Origin: Achromobacter sp.
Lineage (GTDB): Bacteria > Pseudomonadota > Gammaproteobacteria > Burkholderiales > Burkholderiaceae_B
NCBI GenBank assembly: GCA_003454835.1
Contig: DMTA01000352.1
Location: forward strand, 1-6,618
Direction of reading: 5' to 3'
Length of the DNA stretch: 6,618 nt
Positions 1 to 6,523 of the stretch are shown here, piece after piece. How positions within the stretch are numbered: position 1 is the stretch's first letter; each line of letters begins with the position of its first letter. The position numbers and the translations under genes were made by a program. The notes beneath the pieces were generated by a model that was not told where the DNA came from, ran no database searches, and worked only from the letters and a program-made list of their open reading frames with translations.

Positions 1-38
1 CCGAACCGCCCGCCGCGGTGGCCGCCGCGCGCCCCTGA
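1..38 (+). CDS. Possible C-terminal tail of an upstream gene (partial)
   Basis: The reading frame beginning at base 3 gives EPPAAVAAARP and ends at TGA 36-38. The composition (Ala/Pro-rich, with C or G in the third codon position) suits the tail of a high-GC gene, and an inverted repeat follows 13 bases later. The second frame is also open to a TGA at 44-46 but gives an Arg-rich tail, so the frame choice is not secure. Nothing can be said about function from 11 residues, and the stretch could equally be non-coding. Confidence 0.25.
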   Translation, partial: EPPAAVAAARP

Positions 39-51
39 CCGCTTGATCCGC

Positions 52-87
52 CTTGACGGCGCCGTCGCCACGTTGCGCGCCGTCAAG
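52..87. terminator. 11-bp perfect inverted repeat, possible terminator of the upstream gene
   Basis: CTTGACGGCGC (52-62) is exactly complementary to GCGCCGTCAAG (77-87) across a 14-base loop. Its position just after a putative stop codon suggests a transcription terminator or an mRNA 3'-end stabilising hairpin. Neither flank has a run of T, so it is not a canonical intrinsic terminator. A protein-binding dyad is an alternative. Confidence 0.4.
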
Positions 88-161
88 CTTCGATATCGAT
101 CCGGGGCGCCGCCCGACACCGATTGACGCCTCGCAAGGTCACCGCATGGCTTCGCCGCTGT

Positions 162-188
162 AATAACCACGTAGTCGCACTGGTTATT
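162..188. promoter_or_regulatory. 8-bp dyad directly upstream of the cytochrome c peroxidase ribosome binding site
   Basis: AATAACCA (162-169) and TGGTTATT (181-188) are perfect reverse complements separated by 11 bases. The right arm ends three bases before the AGGAG ribosome binding site (192-196). It could be an operator for a dimeric regulator or, as RNA, a hairpin that affects access to the ribosome binding site. It does not match the FNR consensus TTGAT-N4-ATCAA, although ccp genes are often FNR-controlled in other proteobacteria. I see no convincing -35/-10 pair in the leader: TTGACG at 123-128 has no good -10 at the right distance. Confidence 0.4.
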
Positions 189-202
189 CACAGGAGAAGC
201 AA

Positions 203-1204
203 ATGAGAAAGAAAACTACGTTGCTGGCCGCGGGGCTGGTACTCGGACTGTGGGCAGGGCAGGTCTGGAGCGCGTCGCAAGAACCCATTCAGCCCATCGA
301 ACCGGCTGTCATCCGGGAACCGGCCAAGGTCGAGCTGGGCAAAAAGCTCTTTTTCGATCCCCGTCTGTCGCGCTCCGGCGCAATCTCCTGTAATTCGTGC
401 CACAACCTCGCGATGGGCGGCTCGGACAATTTAAAGGCCTCGATCGGCCACAAGTGGCAGCAGGGCGGCATCAACTCGCCAACGGTGCTCAATTCCAGCC
501 TGAACATTGCGCAATTCTGGGACGGCCGCGCCAAGGACCTGCGCGAGCAGGCGGGCGGCCCGATCGAAAACCCGATGGAAATGGCCTCCACGCACGAACT
601 GGCGGTGCAGGTGCTCAATTCCATTCCCGGTTACCGCGCAGAATTCAAACAAGTCTTCGGCAAGGACAAGATCACCATCGACGAGGTGACCAGCGCGCTG
701 GCCGCATTTGAGGAAACGCTAGTCACGCCGAACTCGCGTTTCGACCAATGGCTCAAAGGCGACAAGAAGGCGCTGACGGTGCGCGAGCTGGCGGGGTATG
801 AGCTCTTCAAGAATAGTGGCTGCGTAGCCTGCCACAACGGCGTGGCGGTGGGCGGCAACTCTTTCCAGAAGATGGGTCTGGTCACGCCCTATGTCACCGA
901 GAACAAGGCCGAGGGCCGCGCCGCAGTCACGGGCAAGGACGCGGACCGCTTCAACTTCAAGGTGCCGACGCTGCGCAACGTGGCGCTGACCTATCCGTAC
1001 TTCCACGACGGCGAAGCGGCCACGCTGACGCAGGCCGTCGACGTGATGGGCCGTCTGCAGCTGGGCCGCACGTTCACGCCCGAGGAAAACGGCCAGATCG
1101 TTGCGTTCCTGAAGACGCTGACTGGCGACCAGCCGGTCATTCAGTACCCATTCCTGCCTCCGTCCGAAGACGACACGCCGCGGCCTGAGCCGTTCGTGAA
1201 GTGA
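203..1204 (+). CDS. ccpA: Di-heme cytochrome c peroxidase
   Basis: This bacterial di-heme peroxidase reduces hydrogen peroxide to water in the periplasm, taking electrons from small c-type cytochromes or cupredoxins. The 333-residue product begins with a Sec signal peptide (MRKK, hydrophobic stretch to about residue 20, probable cleavage after VWSA at 24). Two heme-binding motifs are visible: CNSCH at 63-67 (low-potential peroxidatic heme) and CVACH at 207-211 (high-potential electron-transfer heme). Other family marks are SIGH at 80-83 (probable releasable His ligand), FWDGR at 105-109 with the conserved Trp, the NPMEMA loop at 123-128, YFHDG at 266-270, and Met282 in MGRLQLG, the expected axial ligand of the second heme. 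The Met ligand favours a true peroxidase over a MauG-type enzyme. Length is normal for the family. The start is set by AGGAG at 192-196, six bases before ATG, and by the signal peptide. It appears monocistronic. Confidence 0.95.
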   Translation: MRKKTTLLAAGLVLGLWAGQVWSASQEPIQPIEPAVIREPAKVELGKKLFFDPRLSRSGAISCNSCHNLAMGGSDNLKASIGHKWQQGGINSPTVLNSSLNIAQFWDGRAKDLREQAGGPIENPMEMASTHELAVQVLNSIPGYRAEFKQVFGKDKITIDEVTSALAAFEETLVTPNSRFDQWLKGDKKALTVRELAGYELFKNSGCVACHNGVAVGGNSFQKMGLVTPYVTENKAEGRAAVTGKDADRFNFKVPTLRNVALTYPYFHDGEAATLTQAVDVMGRLQLGRTFTPEENGQIVAFLKTLTGDQPVIQYPFLPPSEDDTPRPEPFVK

Positions 1205-1251
1205 TGCAATACACCGTGAAGTCAAAGCGTTAGAGCAAACGCGCTAAAAAC

Positions 1252-1281
1252 AATACGGCCGCCCCGAGGGGCGGCCGTATT
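1252..1281. terminator. Bidirectional intrinsic terminator between ccpA and queF
   Basis: AATACGGCCGCCCC (1252-1265) pairs with GGGGCGGCCGTATT (1268-1281). In practice this is a 13-bp stem with a CGAG tetraloop. Read leftward, the stem is followed by TGTTTTTAG, a good U-tract, so it should terminate queF well. Read rightward, the tail is only TATTCGAT, so termination of ccpA is probably weaker on this criterion. It lies 47 bases after the ccpA stop and 53 bases after the queF stop. An 18-base imperfect dyad (1230-1247, TTAGAGC/GCGCTAA arms) sits between the ccpA stop and the hairpin. Confidence 0.9.
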
Positions 1282-1334
1282 CGATGGGCGCCGGTTATCC
1301 GGGGCCGATATCCGGGGCGTTTTTGCTGGTCTGC

Positions 1335-2159
1335 TTACTGCCGAACCGTACGCACGTCAGCCGGCGGCGCCGCTTCGAAGTTGCTGCGCCACGGATTGAT
1401 ATCCAGCCCGCCGCGCCGGGTGTACCGCGCGTACACCGTCAACTGCTCGGGCCCGCAGGCCTGCATGATGTCGCTGAAAATCCGCTCGACGCAGTGCTCG
1501 TGGAATTCCGCGTGCTGGCGGAACGACACCACGTAACGCAGCAGGGATTCGCGGTCGATCGGCTTGCCCCGGTAGCGGATCTGCACCGTGGCCCAGTCGG
1601 GCTGGCCGGTCACCGGGCAGTTCGACTTCAATAAGCGCGACGCCAGCGTTTCCTCGACCACGTCGCCCGTCCGGGTGCGCAGCAGCTCGGGCGCGGGCTC
1701 GTAGGTGTCGATCTCGATATCCAGCTTGTCTATATAGATGCCGTCCAGCTCGCCCATCTGCAGCTCGGAAAACCGCTGCGGCAGAAAGAAGTCCAGTCCG
1801 ACCGGCGCGCCCGCGGCCGCGCTCAGGTCGCGTTCCAGCCGGCCGCGCAGCGCCGCCGAATTGACCAGGCGAGTCTGGTTGAACGAATTCAGGTACAGCT
1901 TGAACGACTTGGATTCGATGATGTTGGGGCTGTTGGCCGGCACCGAAAACGTCGCCATCGCCACGCGCGGCTTGCCCTTGGCGTCCAGCCACGACAGCTC
2001 GTAGGCGTTCCACAGGTCTACGCCCGTGAAAGGCAGGTTGCCGGCGGTCAGGTTGAGCGCGGCGCGATTGTGCGAACGCGCGATGGGAAACAGCAGCGAG
2101 GGATCGTATTGCGAGGCGTAGGCCACGCTCTGCCCAAGCGGGCCGTGAGACAGGGTCAT
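1335..2159 (-). CDS. queF: NADPH-dependent 7-cyano-7-deazaguanine reductase
   Basis: QueF reduces the nitrile of preQ0 to the primary amine preQ1 with two NADPH, the last step before the base is inserted into tRNA on the way to queuosine; it is cytosolic. The 274-residue product is the long two-domain (YqfA/E. coli) type. Catalytic Cys181 lies in [13 protein letters not shown] with Asp188, matching the E. coli Cys190/Asp197 pair. The family motif [12 protein letters not shown] is at 82-93, and HAEFHE with His220/Glu221 suits the substrate-binding pair. The frame stays open 41 codons upstream, but homologues start at [10 protein letters not shown], and no ATG, GTG or TTG lies in the eight codons before it. 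No Shine-Dalgarno sequence precedes this ATG (upstream bases TTTGTCTCTGCT), so initiation may be weak. It converges with ccpA and diverges from aceA. Confidence 0.96.
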   Translation of the reverse strand: MTLSHGPLGQSVAYASQYDPSLLFPIARSHNRAALNLTAGNLPFTGVDLWNAYELSWLDAKGKPRVAMATFSVPANSPNIIESKSFKLYLNSFNQTRLVNSAALRGRLERDLSAAAGAPVGLDFFLPQRFSELQMGELDGIYIDKLDIEIDTYEPAPELLRTRTGDVVEETLASRLLKSNCPVTGQPDWATVQIRYRGKPIDRESLLRYVVSFRQHAEFHEHCVERIFSDIMQACGPEQLTVYARYTRRGGLDINPWRSNFEAAPPADVRTVRQ

Positions 2160-2304
2160 AGCAGAGACAAATGAAACGGGGATGGCGGCATTGTAGGCGC
2201 TTAAAAAGCGGCCGATTTTCCGCAATGTGAAACGTAACTCTCGGCATGTGAAAGTCCGTGCTGCGCAGCAGCGGGGCGGCATTTCACAAACGACAATCGC
2301 GTTT

Positions 2305-2318
2305 CATTATACAAAATG
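2305..2318. promoter_or_regulatory. Quasi-palindrome CATTATACAAAATG, candidate operator
   Basis: CATT and AATG arms flank a core containing TTATACAA (2307-2314). This is the reverse complement of the TTGTATAA found in the dyad at 2361-2368. The two dyad centres are about 53 bp apart, close to five helical turns, so one regulator could bind both. The site overlaps a perfect TATAAT on the minus strand (2311-2306), the best -10 candidate for queF. The repressor or activator is unknown. Confidence 0.4.
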
Positions 2319-2341
2319 TCGCTTATAACTCATTGATTTAA

Positions 2342-2369
2342 TTGGCTAAGATTTTTCGTCTTGTATAAG
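2342..2369 (+). promoter_or_regulatory. Predicted sigma-70 promoter of aceA
   Basis: TTGGCT (2342-2347; four of six matches to the -35 consensus) and TATAAG (2364-2369; five of six to the -10 consensus) are separated by 16 bases. The start site would be near 2376, giving an untranslated leader of about 100 bases. The -10 lies inside the GTCTTGTATAAGAC dyad, which suggests the promoter is controlled by repression. Confidence 0.5.
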
Positions 2370-2371
2370 AC
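2358..2371. promoter_or_regulatory. Dyad GTCTTGTATAAGAC over the aceA -10, candidate repressor operator
   Basis: GTCTT and AAGAC are perfect complementary arms around GTAT. The whole -10 hexamer predicted for aceA lies within it, the classic position for a repressor site. The shape (short arms around a TA-rich centre) resembles operators of GntR-family repressors, but the regulator cannot be assigned from sequence. Confidence 0.5.
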
Positions 2372-2479
2372 CCGGCTTCACATTGCTCCGCAGCACAGGC
2401 ATAGACTTTCTCCCATCGATTCACGCAAAGCCAGACGCGAATCTTTTGAAGTCTCTTATCACTGACCAGGAGCATCACC

Positions 2480-3799
<1,320 letters not shown>

Positions 3800-3818
3800 T
3801 GCAGCTGTGTTGGCCGAC

Positions 3819-3851
3819 GGCGCCCGGCCCCCGCAAGGGCTGCCGGACGCC
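3819..3851 (+). other. Strong hairpin in the aceA 3' untranslated region
   Basis: GGCG-C-CCGGC (3819-3828) pairs with GCCGG-A-CGCC (3842-3851), with one C/A mismatch. An inner CCC/GGG helix (3830-3832 with 3837-3839) closes a GCAA loop, a stable GNRA tetraloop. No T-run follows, and the real terminator is 45 bases further on. It may protect the message from 3' decay, or belong to a small RNA derived from the aceA 3' end. Neither role is shown. Confidence 0.5.
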
Positions 3852-3895
3852 GCGTAGAGGTGTGTAGTTGCAGGTGCTGTTGTAGGGTGGATTCA

Positions 3896-3923
3896 AGGGT
3901 GCCTGCGGGCACCCTCTTTTTTT
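3896..3923 (+). terminator. Intrinsic terminator of aceA
   Basis: AGGGTGCC (3896-3903) pairs with GGCACCCT (3908-3915) across a TGCG loop, then C and seven T residues (3917-3923). This is a canonical rho-independent terminator about 95 bases after the aceA stop. It separates aceA from the next gene. Confidence 0.93.
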
Positions 3924-4017
3924 GTTCCACGATGTCGCTATTACCGCAGTACGCTGGACTGTGCGAAGGCCGGGATGCCCGAACGGTCTTCTCCATTTTC
4001 ATCGTCAGGAGCCATCC

Positions 4018-4413
4018 ATGAACGCGTCCACGCACTCCATCATCCGTGAAACCGCAGAGGCATCCGCACAAGGCCGCATCCACTTCGACCAAGTCGTTGG
4101 CCGGCTGGCGGACGCAGGCGTCGAATCCTATGTGGTCGACTTCCGGGCTCGCCGTACCGCCTACTATCTGCTTGACGACCAGACGCTGGACATCCCGCTG
4201 GATGCCCCGGATGTCGCCATCGCCAATGACTTCGATGCGGCCGCACTGAAAGCCGCAATTCTCGGCGCGCAGCGGGGCGAGGTGATGTACCCGGAATTCA
4301 AAAGATTAAGTTGCGCGGCGGGCTGCGTCGGCTACGCGGTGTGGATCGCGGGGCGGCACGTTACGTATTTCGGCCGCCGCGGCGACGCGCATGACGAGAA
4401 GTTTCCCGACTGA
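4018..4413 (+). CDS. DUF1398 family protein
   Basis: This is a 131-residue soluble protein with no signal peptide or membrane segment. It matches my recollection of DUF1398 (the group of E. coli YbcV, sometimes mislabelled phage envelope protein). The features I use are GRIHFDQVVGRLADAGVESY (19-38) followed by VVDFRARRTAYY (39-50), FDAAALKAAILGAQRGE (72-88), YPEF (91-94), and the C-terminal block AGCVGYAVWIAGR with YFGRRGDAHDEKFP (101-130). The conserved AGC-GY and GR-G-xHxEKFP segments suggest a folded site, but the biochemical function of the family is not known to me. The frame is open from 3922, but AGGAG at 4007-4011, six bases before ATG 4018, and homology to the family start choose this codon. 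It is probably monocistronic, ending 27 bases from the convergent dehydrogenase. Confidence 0.85.
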   Translation: MNASTHSIIRETAEASAQGRIHFDQVVGRLADAGVESYVVDFRARRTAYYLLDDQTLDIPLDAPDVAIANDFDAAALKAAILGAQRGEVMYPEFKRLSCAAGCVGYAVWIAGRHVTYFGRRGDAHDEKFPD

Positions 4414-4440
4414 GCCCGGGCGGCCCCAGGGGAAGCAGGC

Positions 4441-5505
4441 CTACGCCGCGACGCGCGTTTCTTTCAGCGAAGCCATGTCGATCACGAAGCGATACTTCAC
4501 ATCGTTCTTCACCAGTCGCTCATAGGCCTCGTTGACGGCCTGGATCGGCACCATCTCGACATCGCTGACGATGTTGTGTTCGGCGCAGAAGTCCATCATT
4601 TCCTGGGTCTCTTCCATGCCGCCGATCGCCGACCCCGCCAGGGACTTGCGGCCCATGATGAGGTTGGCGCCGGGGATCGGATCCAGCGGCGTCAATGCAC
4701 CCACCAGCGCCATGGTGCCGTCAAGCGCCAGCAGCGTCATGTAGGGATTGACGTCGTGGCTGACCGGAACGGTGTTCAGCAGGAAGTCGAACGTGCCGGT
4801 ATGCGCTGCCATCGCGTCCGCATCGCGCGAGACCAGCACCTCGTCCGCACCCAGGCGCTTGGCGTCGCGCGCCTTGTCGGCAGACGTTGTGATCATCACC
4901 ACGTGCGCACCCATTGCATGTGCGAACTTCACACCCATGTGGCCAAGGCCCCCCAGACCGATGACGCCCACCTTTTTGCCGGGGCCGACCTTCCAGTGGC
5001 GCAGCGGGGAATAGGTGGTGATGCCGGCGCACAGCAGCGGCGCGACGGCCTTCAGGTCGAGCTTGTCGGACACCTTCACGACAAAGTGCTCGCTCACCAC
5101 GATGCGATCGGAGTAGCCGCCAAACGTCAGCTGGTCGCTGCCGCGCTCCTTGTCGTTGTAGGTCAGCGTGGCGTTCTCTTCGCAATACTGTTCGAGGTTC
5201 AGCTGGCACGCCTTGCAATGGCGGCACGAATCCACCATGCAGCCCACGCCGGCGTAATCGCCCACCTTGAACTTCGACACGTTCTTGCCGACCTGCGCGA
5301 CGCGGCCGATGATCTCGTGGCCGGGCACCATGGGGTACATGGAATTGCCCCAGTCGCCCCGCGCCTGGTGCAGGTCGGAGTGGCAGATGCCGCTGTACAG
5401 GATGTCGATCAGCACATCGTCGTCGCCGGGTTCGCGGCGGGTGAAGCTGAAGGGCACGAGCGGGGTGTCGGCGCTATGCACGGCGTAGCCTTGGGCTTGG
5501 ATCAT
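4441..5505 (-). CDS. Zinc-dependent NAD(P)-dependent alcohol dehydrogenase (CAD/YahK type)
   Basis: This 354-residue medium-chain dehydrogenase interconverts alcohols and aldehydes in the cytosol; enzymes of this subgroup often act as broad NADPH-dependent aldehyde reductases. Catalytic zinc ligands are Cys41 (GICHSD), His63 with Glu64 (PGHE) and Cys159 (LLCAGITTY). The structural zinc site is Cys94, Cys97, Cys100 and Cys108. The Rossmann nucleotide loop GLGGLGHMG is at 183-191, followed after the second strand by TTSADK (206-211), where a Ser/Lys pair is typical of NADPH preference. The natural substrate is unknown. The start at MIQAQGYAV is set by AAGAGG (minus strand, 5516-5511) five bases before ATG. 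The frame stays open far upstream through the LysR gene, but that extension is antisense. It diverges from the LysR gene, its probable regulator. Confidence 0.93.
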   Translation of the reverse strand: MIQAQGYAVHSADTPLVPFSFTRREPGDDDVLIDILYSGICHSDLHQARGDWGNSMYPMVPGHEIIGRVAQVGKNVSKFKVGDYAGVGCMVDSCRHCKACQLNLEQYCEENATLTYNDKERGSDQLTFGGYSDRIVVSEHFVVKVSDKLDLKAVAPLLCAGITTYSPLRHWKVGPGKKVGVIGLGGLGHMGVKFAHAMGAHVVMITTSADKARDAKRLGADEVLVSRDADAMAAHTGTFDFLLNTVPVSHDVNPYMTLLALDGTMALVGALTPLDPIPGANLIMGRKSLAGSAIGGMEETQEMMDFCAEHNIVSDVEMVPIQAVNEAYERLVKNDVKYRFVIDMASLKETRVAA

Positions 5506-5539
5506 GACGACCTCTTGGGGATTTGTTGAGCAGGCGTTC

Positions 5540-5568
5540 ACAATATGCCGGGCGGAATCCGCGTTCAA
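5540..5568 (-). promoter_or_regulatory. Predicted sigma-70 promoter of the alcohol dehydrogenase
   Basis: On the minus strand TTGAAC (5568-5563) and TATTGT (5545-5540) are separated by exactly 17 bases. Each matches four of six consensus bases, so the promoter is likely to need an activator. The start site would be near 5533, giving a leader of about 27 bases. Confidence 0.5.
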
Positions 5569-5570
5569 GC

Positions 5571-5576
5571 TAGAAT
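5571..5576 (+). promoter_or_regulatory. Possible -10 box of the LysR gene
   Basis: TAGAAT matches five of six bases of the -10 consensus, but no recognisable -35 lies 16 to 18 bases upstream. The start site would be near 5583, placing the 15-bp palindrome just downstream of it, where binding would be expected to repress the regulator's own gene. Confidence 0.3.
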
Positions 5577-5585
5577 TTCGGCATG

Positions 5586-5600
5586 ATTTATTGAATAAAT
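5586..5600. promoter_or_regulatory. Perfect 15-bp palindrome with T-N11-A box, probable LysR-type operator
   Basis: ATTTATT-G-AATAAAT is a perfect dyad in the gap between the divergent dehydrogenase and LysR genes. It contains the T-N11-A pattern (T5587 to A5599) typical of LysR-family recognition sites. Its centre (5593) lies about 60 bp upstream of the inferred dehydrogenase start, the usual activator position, and within 20 bases of the LysR start codon, allowing autoregulation. Confidence 0.65.
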
Positions 5601-5610
5601 TTGCACAATC

Positions 5611-6495
5611 ATGCTGCTCGACAACCTGTCCCACCTTGCCGCGTTCTCCGCAGTGGCCCGCCTGGGCAGTTTTCGCAAGGCGGGCGAAGAGCTCAGCCTG
5701 TCCACGTCGGCGGTCAGCTACGCGATCCGCAACCTGGAAGAGCGGCTGGGCGTAAACCTGTTCAACCGGACCACCCGCAGCGTCGCCTTGACCGAAGCGG
5801 GGCACCGCCTTGCCGAGCGCCTGCAGCCGGTGCTGCACGGTCTGGGCGACGCGCTGGACGAAATGAACCACTTTCGCGGGTCGGCAGCCGGCACACTGCG
5901 CATCAATACGTCGCGCGCCGCGTCCTACTTGCTGCTGATGCCGATGGCGGCGCGCTTTCTGGCCGCCTATCCGGACATCCGGCTGGAGATTGGCGAGGAC
6001 GACAGCTTTGTCGACATCGTGAAGTCCGGCTTTGATGCAGGCGTGCGCCTGCTTGAAGCAGTGCCCGAAGACATGGTGGCCGTGCCCATTGGCCCGCCGC
6101 TGCGGCCCGTGGTGGTGGCGTCGCCCGCTTACTTGCAAGGGCGCGAGCCGCCCAAGGCGCCGGCGGACCTGTTGCGCCACGAATGCGTGCGCTACCGCTT
6201 TCCCAGCGGCCGCTACTACAAATGGGAGTTCGAGAAGGACGGCGAAAATGTCGAAATCGACGTGCCAGGCCGCATCGCCCTGAGCGACGTGCATGCCGAG
6301 GTGCGCGCGGCCTGCGACGGCATCGGCATCGGCTACGTGCCCGAAAGCTACGTGGCCGGCGCCCTGGCATCCGGCAGTCTGGTGCGGCTGCTGGACGACT
6401 GGTGCCCCATGATCGCAGGGTTCATGCTGTATTACCCCCGCCAGCGACGCGTGTCATCGGCGCTGCGGGCGTTCATCGACATGGCGCGGCAGTGA
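5611..6495 (+). CDS. LysR-family transcriptional regulator
   Basis: This 294-residue DNA-binding regulator has an N-terminal winged helix-turn-helix at about residues 8-66 (FSAVARLGSFRKAGEELSLS, then AVSYAIRNLEERLGVNLFNR, ending in VALTEAG at 58-64), a linker helix to about 88, and a periplasmic-binding-protein-like effector domain at about 92-290 of the CrgA-like type. Its divergent placement beside an alcohol dehydrogenase, with an intervening T-N11-A palindrome, points to control of that gene, probably in response to an aldehyde, alcohol or related small molecule. The effector is not identifiable from sequence. The ATG at 5611 is the only sensible start: an in-frame TAA lies at 5596-5598. 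No Shine-Dalgarno sequence precedes it. Length is normal and there are no frame breaks. Confidence 0.95.
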   Translation: MLLDNLSHLAAFSAVARLGSFRKAGEELSLSTSAVSYAIRNLEERLGVNLFNRTTRSVALTEAGHRLAERLQPVLHGLGDALDEMNHFRGSAAGTLRINTSRAASYLLLMPMAARFLAAYPDIRLEIGEDDSFVDIVKSGFDAGVRLLEAVPEDMVAVPIGPPLRPVVVASPAYLQGREPPKAPADLLRHECVRYRFPSGRYYKWEFEKDGENVEIDVPGRIALSDVHAEVRAACDGIGIGYVPESYVAGALASGSLVRLLDDWCPMIAGFMLYYPRQRRVSSALRAFIDMARQ

Positions 6496-6523
6496 CCCGG
6501 CCGGCCCGGGAAGGCCCACCAGC

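Larger units (their letters stand above)
2160..2479. promoter_or_regulatory. queF-aceA divergent control region
   Basis: This 320-bp gap carries no gene I can support. Its aceA-proximal half (about 2281-2460) is clearly AT-richer than the flanking genes. It holds the aceA promoter, two TTGTATAA-core dyads (2305-2318 and 2358-2371), four TGTGAA-type motifs (2225, 2246, 2282, 2377) and two near-identical 12-base dyads (TGCTGCGCAGCA at 2259-2270; TGCTCCGCAGCA at 2384-2395). A small CGCTT/AAGCG hairpin is at 2198-2210. On the queF side, a perfect TATAAT lies on the minus strand at 2311-2306 but has no good -35. It would imply a leader of roughly 140 bases. I see no preQ1 riboswitch signature in that leader. 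Confidence 0.7.

Noticed and set aside
84..100. HindIII-EcoRV-ClaI-like sites suggesting a cloning vector junction
   Set aside because: The restriction sites are adjacent by chance; the flanking sequence is ordinary high-GC chromosome with no vector similarity.
123..141. TTGAC...GGTCA as an FNR or CRP site upstream of ccpA
   Set aside because: The arms are only four to five bases with the wrong spacing for TTGAT-N4-ATCAA or TGTGA-N6-TCACA.
1296..1324. Repeated TATCCGGGGC followed by a T-run as a second ccpA terminator
   Set aside because: The repeats are direct, not inverted, and only four-base stems can form, so the T-run lacks a convincing hairpin.
2160..2282. Extended N-terminus of QueF starting at 2282
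   Set aside because: The first 41 residues are Arg/Cys-rich and unlike QueF. The 274-residue form matches the family length and start.
4414..4440. Terminator between the DUF1398 gene and the dehydrogenase
   Set aside because: The 27-base gap has only short GC self-complementarity (CCCC-A-GGGG) and no T-run on either strand.
4576..5529. 317-residue plus-strand open frame antisense to the alcohol dehydrogenase
   Set aside because: It is a shadow frame with His/Val/Ala-rich composition, and the dehydrogenase on the other strand is complete with all zinc ligands.
5506..6294. Upstream in-frame extension of the alcohol dehydrogenase to a 617-residue reading frame
   Set aside because: The extension is exactly antisense to the LysR gene, has an Arg/His/Ala-rich shadow composition, and the family start with a good ribosome binding site is at 5505.
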